DNA of 64,000 nt, taken from positions 55,240-119,239 of the forward strand of contig LNEM01000014.1 of NCBI GenBank assembly GCA_001464955.1, written 5' to 3'. The notes below the pieces were generated by a model. That model did no database searches. It was not told the DNA's origin and was given only the letters and a program-made list of their open reading frames with translations. The position numbers and the translations under genes were made by a program. This DNA is from Rhizobiales bacterium Ga0077537. GTDB lineage: Bacteria; Pseudomonadota; Alphaproteobacteria; Rhizobiales; Hyphomicrobiaceae. Below, piece after piece: positions 51,352 through 58,540 of this stretch (position 1 is the stretch's first letter; each line of letters begins with the position of its first letter).

Positions 51352-51861
51352 ATGAGTTGGTCTGGCAATTCCCCGAACGAAGGTGAGCATGATCGGACGG
51401 CCCGGCGGGCGGCATTCGCGGCGGAAATCGGGTCGCGCACCGGCATCGACGAAGCGATGATCGTTGGGCTTGTGCACTCCTTCTACGAGCGCGTGCGGAG
51501 TGATGAGGTTCTGGCTCCGGTGTTTGCGGCTCGCATCACGGACTGGCCGCCCCATCTCGCCCGCATGTGCGCGTTCTGGTCGTCGGTCGTGTTGATGACC
51601 GGCCGCTATCACGGTCGGCCGATGCAGGCGCATGCGCCGCTCCCCGTCGATGCGCAGCACTTCGACCGTTGGCTCGCCCTGTTCGAAGCCACGGCTCGGG
51701 ACGTCTGTCCGCCGGCAGCGGCCGCGCTTTTCATCGAGAAGGCACGGATGATCGCCCAGAGCCTCGAACTCGGCATCGCGACCGGTCGAGGGCATCTGCT
51801 GGCGCCGGGACAGCGATTGCCGGCGTATGCTCCATCACACCAGGTTGATCCCCATGACTAG
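51352..51861 (+). CDS. Group III truncated haemoglobin
   Basis: This is a small globin of 169 residues with the group III truncated haemoglobin pattern: a first helix followed by LVHSFYERVRSDEVLAPVFA, then ITDWPPHLARMCAFWSSVVL with the proximal-side His, TGRYHGRPMQAHAPL and FDRWLALFEATARDVCPPAA, ending with AALFIEKARMIAQSLELGI. ATG 51352 follows TGAGGGCGAG. Such proteins bind O2 or NO; pairing with an NsrR-like regulator suggests NO detoxification or sensing. It has a short C-terminal tail (HLLAPGQRLPAYA). Confidence 0.92.
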   Translation: MSWSGNSPNEGEHDRTARRAAFAAEIGSRTGIDEAMIVGLVHSFYERVRSDEVLAPVFAARITDWPPHLARMCAFWSSVVLMTGRYHGRPMQAHAPLPVDAQHFDRWLALFEATARDVCPPAAAALFIEKARMIAQSLELGIATGRGHLLAPGQRLPAYAPSHQVDPHD

Positions 51862-52274
51862 CAGCGCCGAGGAAGTCCGTGCCGGTCGAGGGCATGCGAA
51901 CTTCAGTTGCGGCGTCCGGCCGCGTTGCCGTCGCGGTGTCGGCGTTAACGGAGAGCTATGCGCCGCGTCGCGCGTGCGGGCTGTCCGGAATGCGGCGGGT
52001 CGCTTCCGACGGCCATCGCCCGCGCACGAGTCTCGGCGGTCTCACGCCGTGCGGGTTTGCAACCCGGCCCGGCAATGGCCATGAACACCCGGGAGTCTCA
52101 GTATGACTGAGGCCACGTCAGGGACGGGATCATGACCTGTGACACACAAATCGATCTCGTTTTCCATGCCCACAGGTTCGGCGTCGGATCAGTTCTTGCG
52201 CTGCCGCCGACGTGGATCTGCTCCGGTCGAGCAGGCTGCTCTGCCTGAACCGGCCACTGGGAGTTGCGAACGCG
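51862..52274. other. Gene-poor stretch after the truncated haemoglobin
   Basis: These 413 bp hold no gene I can support. Small plus-strand frames (for example 51879-52106) have atypical composition and no motif. A perfect 6-bp stem with a 3-base loop, CGGGTTTGCAACCCG (52052-52066), could be part of a terminator, but no T-run follows. The 5' part of the next gene may extend to a GTG at 52212. Confidence 0.4.
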
Positions 52275-52973
52275 ATGCTAGGTCGAGACGAACCGCCCGC
52301 CCGTGATGTGCTGGTTCAATCGACCGAAAGCGATCGCTTCGGATATTTCGCGAGCCCGGCGCTGATCGGCGATGCCATCCTCTCGCATGCCCTCGATGAA
52401 ATCGACCAGAGCGGCACCTTCGCCTACCTCCCGGCGGTCTCGTTGACCCTCATGCAGCCGGCGACGGCCGGCAGGCTCGGATGGACGATCGGGTCACTCA
52501 CGGTGTTCCGTGGTGGACGTGTTCAATGGCAGATTGGCGATTTCGGATCGCTGGACCAGGATTGGCGCGTTCCGCATCTGTATGGCGACCGCGCGGTTGC
52601 GATGGAGCTGTGTCGGTTGCTTCTGGACGGAGCCGTGGAACGCGTCGCTCGCCATGCTTGGCGCATCGAACAGACGAAGTTATGCCCGGTCTGCGGCCAT
52701 GATCTGGCTCACCATCGCTGGGAGAGGTCGAGCCGCGACGCCAATGCCTTGCCACCGATGACAGTCCCTCCATATGGAACGTGCGAAGGGTGCAACACCA
52801 CGTTCGGCGTCGACTGGATCGGACTTCGCTTCAGCGAAATGAGGGAATTATGGCTCGCCAGGCAGGGAAAACTGACGCCGGATCAACGCGAAAGGCTCAA
52901 GCGCACACCCACGGACGACCCGACTTCGGCGCTTGCACCGGGGAGCACCGCACCACCCGATGAACCACTCTGA
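52275..52973 (+). CDS. Hypothetical zinc-ribbon protein next to the tRNA-Lys junction
   Basis: The protein has 232 residues from ATG 52275 (an upstream GTG at 52212 adds 21) and no recognised family. Its central part contains a probable zinc ribbon, LCPVCGHDLAHHRW followed about 20 residues later by GTCEGCNTTFGVDW, giving two CxxC pairs. The N-terminal part (about 140 residues) contains aromatic and Gly-rich strands (VLVQSTESDRFGYFASPALI, GRLGWTIGSLTVFRGGRVQW); the C-terminal tail is Thr/Pro-rich and probably disordered. It is the last chromosomal gene before the island junction and should belong to the host backbone. Confidence 0.55.
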   Translation: MLGRDEPPARDVLVQSTESDRFGYFASPALIGDAILSHALDEIDQSGTFAYLPAVSLTLMQPATAGRLGWTIGSLTVFRGGRVQWQIGDFGSLDQDWRVPHLYGDRAVAMELCRLLLDGAVERVARHAWRIEQTKLCPVCGHDLAHHRWERSSRDANALPPMTVPPYGTCEGCNTTFGVDWIGLRFSEMRELWLARQGKLTPDQRERLKRTPTDDPTSALAPGSTAPPDEPL

Positions 52974-53075
52974 CGACCAGCCGAGCAGGTCTGCTGGAGG
53001 CAAGTCGTTCGAGAGAGGGTCGACGAGGCACAGCACTGCCGCGCCATCTCGATGCCGGCTTCTCGCTGAAATCAT

Positions 53076-53124
53076 TGGTGAGCGGGGTGGGGATCGAACC
53101 CACGACCATCTGATTAAAAGTCAG
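53076..53124 (-). tRNA. tRNA-Lys(UUU) 3' fragment, island attachment site
   Basis: On the minus strand the 49 nt run from the anticodon stem (CTGA), through the anticodon loop CTTTTAA with UUU, the variable region and the T-arm (GGGTTCGATCCCC), to the acceptor strand CCCGCTC, discriminator A and CCA end. The 5' half (D-arm and 5' acceptor strand) is absent: beyond 53125 the sequence departs from any tRNA. This is therefore a fragment, not a working gene, and is typical of the duplicated attachment site left when an element integrates into a tRNA 3' end. The integrase begins 150 bp away on the element side. Confidence 0.85.
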
Positions 53125-53274
53125 TCAAGCACGACCATCAGTAGCCGCCATGGTCCGAAAATAATCAGTAAAATCAACAAAAAAACGCGTCGTACACCGT
53201 CACGATCTTGCCCAGTTGCGCAGGAAGATGTTAGCCCGATGTTAGCCGGAAGACAGCCCACGGGACACCTGATT

Positions 53275-54447
53275 ATGCCGCAGAACAGAAGCGCCCGCGT
53301 TAACGCCACTGCAGTGGATGCCCTAAGGCCGGGCGATACCTTACGAGATGTCGAGATCAAGGGTTTCGGCGCCCGCCGCCGCTCCGCCGCGGCGCCCACC
53401 TACTTCCTGCAGACCCGCGTGAAGGGACGCCTGCGCTTCATCACCATCGGCACACACGGCTCGCCATGGACGCCGGCAACAGCACGCAAGGAAGCCTTGC
53501 GGCTCATCACCAAGATCAACGAGGGTCTCGATCCCGGTCAGGCCAAGGCCGCGGCAAGGGGCGCTCCCCTGTTCGCCGAGACCGCCGATTTGTTTCTCGC
53601 TGAGCACGGCGTGAAGCTCAAATCCCGCACGCGCGCCGACTACGAGCGGTTGATCGAGACCTCTCTCAAGCCCGCCTTCGGTCGCCGCCGTCTCGCTGAC
53701 ATCGCCGCAAGCGATGTCGCAGCCTTCCACGTCAAGCTGGCAGCAACCCCGCGCTCCGCCAACTATGCCCTCGCCGTCCTGTCCAAGATCATGACCTGGG
53801 CCGAGAGCCGGCAACTGCGCCCGCCGCGCTCCAATCCTTGCCCCGGGATCAAGAAGTTCCGCGAGGTGCAGCGCCAGAGGTATCTGTCTCGGGCCGAGCT
53901 ACAACGGCTGGGGGCATACCTCGACGCGCTCGAAACCTCGGGCACCGAGCGCCCCGGGGTGCTCGCCGCCGTCCGCCTCCTCCTGCTCACTGGCTGCCGC
54001 CTGTCGGAAATCCTCAAGCTCCAGTGGCAGCACGTCGATCTGGAGCGCGGCCTTCTGCTGCTGCCTGATAGCAAGACCGGACAGAAGGTCGTCTATCTCG
54101 GCAGTGAGGCCAATGCGCTGCTTGCCTCATTGCCGCGGGAGCCGGCCAACCCTCACGTGGTCGTCGGCGAACGGCCCGGCTCCCATCTCGTCAATCTGCA
54201 GAAGGCGTGGCGACGCATCCGTACGGGCGCCGGCATAGCCGACGTGCGTATCCACGACCTGCGCCATTCGTTTGCCAGCATCGCCGCCGCCAATGGCGCT
54301 TCACTGCCGATGATTGGCAAGCTCCTGGGACACTCGTCGAGCCTCACCACGCAGCGCTACGCGCATCTCGTGGCAGACCCAATCAAAGACCTCTCCGATG
54401 TCGTTGGTAACGCAATCGCAGAAACGATGCGCAAGCGGGCCGATTGA
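53275..54447 (+). CDS. Tyrosine recombinase/integrase
   Basis: This is a phage-type site-specific integrase that would catalyse integration at tRNA-Lys. The start at ATG 53275 gives 390 residues; the conserved N-terminal domain begins with VNATAVDALRPGDTLRDVEI and KGFGARRR, as in the P4-like integrase group. Core-binding region: FLAEHGVKLKSRTRADYERL. Catalytic domain: Arg in LLLTGCRLSEILKLQW, Lys in the beta hairpin (DSKTGQKVVYL), HDLRHSFAS with His and Arg, LGHSSSLTTQRYAHL with His and the nucleophilic Tyr (YAHL). A longer frame that reads through the tRNA fragment is not credible. Only one integrase is visible, so the element is presumably otherwise self-directed. Confidence 0.93.
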   Translation: MPQNRSARVNATAVDALRPGDTLRDVEIKGFGARRRSAAAPTYFLQTRVKGRLRFITIGTHGSPWTPATARKEALRLITKINEGLDPGQAKAAARGAPLFAETADLFLAEHGVKLKSRTRADYERLIETSLKPAFGRRRLADIAASDVAAFHVKLAATPRSANYALAVLSKIMTWAESRQLRPPRSNPCPGIKKFREVQRQRYLSRAELQRLGAYLDALETSGTERPGVLAAVRLLLLTGCRLSEILKLQWQHVDLERGLLLLPDSKTGQKVVYLGSEANALLASLPREPANPHVVVGERPGSHLVNLQKAWRRIRTGAGIADVRIHDLRHSFASIAAANGASLPMIGKLLGHSSSLTTQRYAHLVADPIKDLSDVVGNAIAETMRKRAD

Positions 54448-54783
54448 TCCCTGCCGGTCGGGTCGCGCAACGCAGACCGACGTTCAAGGATGCCTAAGTT
54501 ATGCGGAACAATAGAGCAAACTTCCAAATTCGGACGCATCCAGTTGCTGTCGTTGGCACGTCCGCTTGTCAACTGCGCGCGTCGCTCGAAGGCTGGACCG
54601 CATACTTCGATCTTGGGCCATCGCTTCCCACGCAGTTACAGCTAATGAAGCGCCGCACCAAGACTGCCTATTTGCAAACTGGACTTTGGCCAGGATTTGA
54701 TTGGCAAAGTAAGACCCGCGGTTGTCAAAGGCTTACAAGAGGCGATGGCAATCGTTGCTCGGACGCACACAAAAAGCTTTCGA
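54448..54783. other. Lower-G+C stretch after the integrase
   Basis: These 336 bp hold no firmly supported gene. A 112-residue plus-strand frame (54501-54839) has no motif, no obvious ribosome-binding site and overlaps the 3' end of the DMT gene, so I do not call it. G+C content drops here relative to the backbone, as expected for imported DNA. Confidence 0.4.
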
Positions 54784-55839
54784 TCAATGCCGGTGAGTAT
54801 GGTGCATGTCGGGTGTGTGCGGGTGTGCGTGCCGCATAGGCTCATGGCGATGCTGATGCGTATGCGGCTCACCAGGCGGGTCGTCTGGGTGATGCTCATG
54901 CTGGTGGTGCTCATCGTGCAGGTGAGCGTGGGTATGTTCCATCGATTCGTGATCATGCTCATGCACGTGCGTCTCCGTCAGGTGGAGCCAAACACCGACA
55001 AGCATGAGTATTCCCGCAAGCGCGAGCTGGTACGTCAATGGCTCCTGCAGGAAAATCAGGGCAGCGATCGCTCCCAGGAATGGAGCAGTCGAAAAATATG
55101 CTCCCGTTCGGGCTGTTCCGAGATGGCGCAGCGCGTAGACGAACAGAGCCAGGCTGACGCCATAGCCGAGGAAGCCGACGACACCCGCCAAAACAAGAGG
55201 GGTGATGGTCGGGAACCCGGCGCCGGCCCACAGACCGATCACGATGTTGACGGGGCCGGCCACCAGGCCTTTCAGCTCGACGATCTGGAGTGGATCGGCA
55301 AGCGAGACCTTGCGCGTCAAATTATTGTCGAGGCCCCAGGCCAAGCAGGCGCCAACAATCGCTGTAGGGCCGATCACGTTGTCGAGTGTCGGCGTACCAG
55401 ACCACGACAAGATCACTGCACCCGCGACGAGGCAGACCATGCCCAGAGCTATTCGCCGGTCGAAGCTCTCGTGGAAGACGAACCATGCCAGCAAAGCAGT
55501 TGCGACGCCCTCGAGTGTCAGCAGCAGGGAAGCTGCGGCGGCATCTGTCGTTTGAAGTCCGAACATCAACAGCAACGGCCCGGCAATTCCACCCGCCACA
55601 ATGGCGGCTGCGAGCCAGGGTATGTCGTGCGACGCAAGAGGAGCCTCCGACGTAGCTTTTCCAGCCAGAAGCGGTCGGGCCACGCGTCGCAGGATCGCCA
55701 CGCCGATCCCGGCACCACAGTACAACAGGCCCGCCAACATGGCCGGATGAATGGCCCCTAGGAGACCCTTGGCGGCCGGTGTCGATAGGCCGAACAAAGC
55801 GGCTGAGATCAGAGCGAGGATGGCAGCGTGGTGGTTCAT
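54784..55839 (-). CDS. DMT/EamA-family transporter with a His-rich C-terminal tail
   Basis: This is a membrane transporter of the drug/metabolite transporter superfamily, 351 residues from ATG 55839. About ten membrane helices are visible in two EamA repeats (ALISAALFGLSTPAAKGLLG, AWGLDNNLTRK and PLVLAGVVGFLGYGVSLALF among them). After ILMLVGVWLHL the last 64 residues contain 24 His, mostly in HxH pairs (for example HTHAHLHDEHHQHEHH), a metal-binding tail. It is divergent from a NicO-type nickel/cobalt transporter gene 63 bp away. A role in export of nickel, cobalt, zinc or copper, or metal sensing by the tail, is likely; substrate specificity cannot be read. Confidence 0.88.
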   Translation of the reverse strand: MNHHAAILALISAALFGLSTPAAKGLLGAIHPAMLAGLLYCGAGIGVAILRRVARPLLAGKATSEAPLASHDIPWLAAAIVAGGIAGPLLLMFGLQTTDAAAASLLLTLEGVATALLAWFVFHESFDRRIALGMVCLVAGAVILSWSGTPTLDNVIGPTAIVGACLAWGLDNNLTRKVSLADPLQIVELKGLVAGPVNIVIGLWAGAGFPTITPLVLAGVVGFLGYGVSLALFVYALRHLGTARTGAYFSTAPFLGAIAALIFLQEPLTYQLALAGILMLVGVWLHLTETHVHEHDHESMEHTHAHLHDEHHQHEHHPDDPPGEPHTHQHRHEPMRHAHPHTPDMHHTHRH

Positions 55840-55845
55840 CGGAGT

Positions 55846-55874
55846 AGAATAGGCCCGCATGGGCGCAGAGCCAA
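55846..55874 (-). promoter_or_regulatory. Candidate promoter of the His-tailed DMT gene, leaderless
   Basis: On the minus strand TTGGCT (55874-55869), a 17-nt spacer and TATTCT (55851-55846) form a plausible sigma70-type promoter. The -10 box ends 6 bp before the ATG at 55839, so transcription would start at or next to the start codon and the mRNA would have almost no leader. No ribosome-binding site precedes this ATG, which fits. Confidence 0.5.
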
Positions 55875-55902
55875 CCACGACGAAGCAGGGGATGGCTGAC
55901 AA

Positions 55903-56613
55903 ATGCCGGATTGGCCGATGGTCTGGCTAGGACAGTATCAGGGTGGCCTCTTGCGCTTGCTCGCCACGGAACTGCGAGCGGGCGGTGCCGCAGCTGCTGG
56001 CTTCGCATTTGCTCTCGGAGCACTGCATGCGCTGACGCCCGGACACGGCAAGGCGGCGCTCGCGGCCTACTTTCTTGGGAGCGAGGCTCGGCTGGGGAAA
56101 GGGCTGCGCGTGGCCCTGACGGCGGCTTCGCTGCATGTGCTGATGGGTTTGACGCTGTTCCTAGTTCTGAGGTTCATCGTTGGCATGGCGCCGTCGATCA
56201 CTGGCCGAAGCCCGCCGACTTTCACGCTCATCGGCTATGGGCTCATCGTACTTTCCGGTCTGATCATGATCCTGCAGAGCCGGCGAACGGCTCGGGCAGG
56301 TGTCGATGGCGCCCATGCGCTCACAGTGGGCATCGGTCTGCTGCCATGTCCGCTCACGATCTCGGTGCTCGGGTTCGCGTGGCTGCAGAGTAGCGCTGTG
56401 ATGGTCGGCGTCATGCTGGTCTCGCTGGCCCTGGGTATTTCATTGACAATCGCGCTCTTCGCGATTGCGGCCATCATCGCGCGACGAGGACTTGGTGTCG
56501 CAGTGGGCAGTTACCTTCCTGGCCTCGAACGATGGTCTCGCGCGCTGCAAGCGCTCACCGGCGCGGCCATCATGGCCATTGGCCTTTTTACCATCAGGAA
56601 CGCGATCGCCTGA
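55903..56613 (+). CDS. NicO/RcnA-type nickel-cobalt transporter
   Basis: This is an integral membrane metal transporter of 236 residues. The family signature HALTPGHGKAALAAYFLG occurs in the second helix region (about residues 42-59), and the companion motif LLPCPLTISVLGFAW appears in the second half. About six hydrophobic segments are present. NicO proteins such as RcnA export Ni and Co. Unlike RcnA it has no long His-rich loop; the His-rich function sits on the adjacent divergent DMT protein. ATG 55903 is preceded by AGGGGATGG. It is followed by an RND system after about 200 bp. Confidence 0.87.
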   Translation: MPDWPMVWLGQYQGGLLRLLATELRAGGAAAAGFAFALGALHALTPGHGKAALAAYFLGSEARLGKGLRVALTAASLHVLMGLTLFLVLRFIVGMAPSITGRSPPTFTLIGYGLIVLSGLIMILQSRRTARAGVDGAHALTVGIGLLPCPLTISVLGFAWLQSSAVMVGVMLVSLALGISLTIALFAIAAIIARRGLGVAVGSYLPGLERWSRALQALTGAAIMAIGLFTIRNAIA

Positions 56614-56817
56614 AACCTGGCAGCCGACGAGCGCCACGCAGGGGGTGATCATGGATCGAGCTGTTACAAAGTGAAACGATTGCGACATCTTGCAGAAACG
56701 GACACGGCTTAGAAGCGGATCGCGAAAGGCGTCTGCCTGAGTGCGGCGGCATCGGCGAGGCTCCAGCCAACTATGCGACGAGCGGTTACCGAAGTAACGG
56801 GATCAAGGCGCCCACAC

Positions 56818-58530
56818 ATGATGAACCTTCTCTCGAAAGTGCACTACAGACGGCATTATCAGGCTGTCGCGCTGCTTGTCCTCGCGATAGCGGGGATGGG
56901 TTCCCCTTTGCAGGCCGGCCCCGGGCATTCCGGCGATGAAGGTCATTCGCACGATACCCCTGCTGCTACTTCGGTCCAGAGCCCCCGCGTCATTGCGACA
57001 TCGGAGGCTTTTCAACTGGTGGGCATCCTGAAGAGCGGTCGCCTCACGCTGTACCTTGACAGGGAGTCTGACAATTCGCCCGTTGTAGACGCGGCGATCA
57101 CTGTCACCACCGGTGACAAGACGCTCGTTGCCGAAAGACAAGCCGATGGCACGTTCATCGTCCCGAGTGACGACGTCGCGAAGCCCGGGGAGAACGACCT
57201 GCAATTTGAAATCAAGGCTGGCGACCAGTTCGACCTGCTCGGAGGTGTTCTGGCGGTACCCGCCACGGCTCAGAACACTCCTATCGTCAGCGCCGGCTTC
57301 ATGTCCTTGCTGCATGGGAGATCGTCGATGGCAGCACTCGGCGCCGGAGCGCTGGTGGCAGCCCTCTTCGTCGGCGCAATACTGGGTGGACTGTTCGCCA
57401 AGCGTCTACCTGCGATAGCGGTGCTTCTTGCAACGTCATTGGTGGTCACGCTTGGAACGGATGCTCGCGCGGGGCCAGGTCACTCCGGTGACGAGGGACA
57501 CTCTCACGGGGCTGAGGCGCAGGCAGGGGCGAGCGACTTGCCGCGCCGGCTACCGGACGGTTCGGTGTTCCTGCCCAAGCCGACGCAGCGCCTGCTTGAA
57601 ATTCGCACACGCTACGTGCAGCCGTCCTCCGCCCGGCGGACCGTTCGTCTCTCTGGCCGGGTGGTTTCCAATCCGAACGGATCGGCCATCGTGCAAAGCA
57701 CGGTCGATGGACGAATTGCACCGGTGAATGGCAGGTTTCCGCAGATCGGTCAGGCCGTTAAGGCAGGCGAGGTGCTGGCTTATGTTCAACCCGTGCTTGC
57801 GGCGATCGATCGTTCCGACGTCGAGCAGGCCGCCGGCAACCTCGATCAGCAGATTGCGTTGGCCCAGAACAAGCTCGATCAGTTCCGCAAGTTCGCATCG
57901 ACCTTCCCGGCAGAACGGATCAGGACCGCGGAAATCGAACTGGAGAACCTGAAACAGCGGCGTTCGTCTCTCAACGTGCGTCAGTCTGGACGCGAAGCTC
58001 TCGTCGCCCCGATCGACGGTGTTATCATGTCATCGCAGGCGCAGATCGGCCAGGTTGTCTCGTCGAAAGACGTGCTCTTCAATCTCATTCAGCCGAATGC
58101 CCTGTGGGTCGAGGCGCTCGCATATGACAATCTCGACATCGGCGCACTGGGCGCAGCCCAGGCCAAGGCGCAGGATCATGCCAGCGCCAATCTGAAGCTC
58201 ATCGGCGCAAATCCGGCACTTGCGCAGCACGCGACGGTTCTCAGGTTCGACGTCGAGAGCAATGCCCCCATTTTCCGTCTGGGCCGTAACGTCTCGGTTC
58301 TGGTGGAAGTCGGCGAGGCGGTGACGGGGATCGTCCTGCCCCGGTCTGCGGTGGTCCAGGCGCCCAATGGGCAGTACGTCGTGTTTCGACATGCCGAGCC
58401 CGAGCGATTCGAGCCCAAGCCCGTCAAGTTCGTTGAAATCGACGCCTCCCGCGCAATGTTGACGGCTGGTGTCGAGCCCGGCGAGAAGATCGCGGTCGAG
58501 GCCGCGACGCTCATCAATCAAATTCGTTGA
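56818..58530 (+). CDS. RND adaptor (HlyD-like) with duplicated exported His motif
   Basis: This is a periplasmic adaptor-type protein of 570 residues from ATG 56818 (56773 and 56821 are alternatives). A signal-like segment near 12-32 leads into AGPGHSGDEGHSHD (33-46). After about 150 residues, with a beta-rich domain (DGTFIVPSDDVAKPGENDL), a membrane segment (ALVAALFVGAILGGLFAK) and a second signal-like segment (IAVLLATSLVVTLGTDARA), the same AGPGHSGDEGHSH recurs at 218-230. The classic adaptor follows: GSAIVQSTVDGRIAPVNGRF, a short coiled coil, SREALVAPIDGVIMSSQAQI-like lipoyl half and ALWVEALAYDNLDIG. The His/Asp/Glu motif should bind metal. The CusA-like pump follows 10 bp later. Confidence 0.85.
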   Translation: MMNLLSKVHYRRHYQAVALLVLAIAGMGSPLQAGPGHSGDEGHSHDTPAATSVQSPRVIATSEAFQLVGILKSGRLTLYLDRESDNSPVVDAAITVTTGDKTLVAERQADGTFIVPSDDVAKPGENDLQFEIKAGDQFDLLGGVLAVPATAQNTPIVSAGFMSLLHGRSSMAALGAGALVAALFVGAILGGLFAKRLPAIAVLLATSLVVTLGTDARAGPGHSGDEGHSHGAEAQAGASDLPRRLPDGSVFLPKPTQRLLEIRTRYVQPSSARRTVRLSGRVVSNPNGSAIVQSTVDGRIAPVNGRFPQIGQAVKAGEVLAYVQPVLAAIDRSDVEQAAGNLDQQIALAQNKLDQFRKFASTFPAERIRTAEIELENLKQRRSSLNVRQSGREALVAPIDGVIMSSQAQIGQVVSSKDVLFNLIQPNALWVEALAYDNLDIGALGAAQAKAQDHASANLKLIGANPALAQHATVLRFDVESNAPIFRLGRNVSVLVEVGEAVTGIVLPRSAVVQAPNGQYVVFRHAEPERFEPKPVKFVEIDASRAMLTAGVEPGEKIAVEAATLINQIR

Positions 58531-58540
58531 GGCCAGGGCG

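Noticed and set aside
52052..52066. CGGGTTTGCAACCCG hairpin as a rho-independent terminator
   Set aside because: The stem is perfect, but no run of T follows and no gene ends just before it.
51879..52106. 75-residue frame after the truncated haemoglobin
   Set aside because: Amino acid composition is atypical and overlapping frames are equally open; no evidence of translation.
52933..53274. N-terminal extension of the integrase frame reading through the tRNA fragment (GDRTHDHLIKSQ)
   Set aside because: That peptide is a translated tRNA sequence often seen in false gene calls; the conserved integrase domain starts after ATG 53275.
54501..54839. 112-residue plus-strand frame after the integrase
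   Set aside because: It has no ribosome-binding site, motif or signal peptide, and overlaps the 3' end of the DMT gene.
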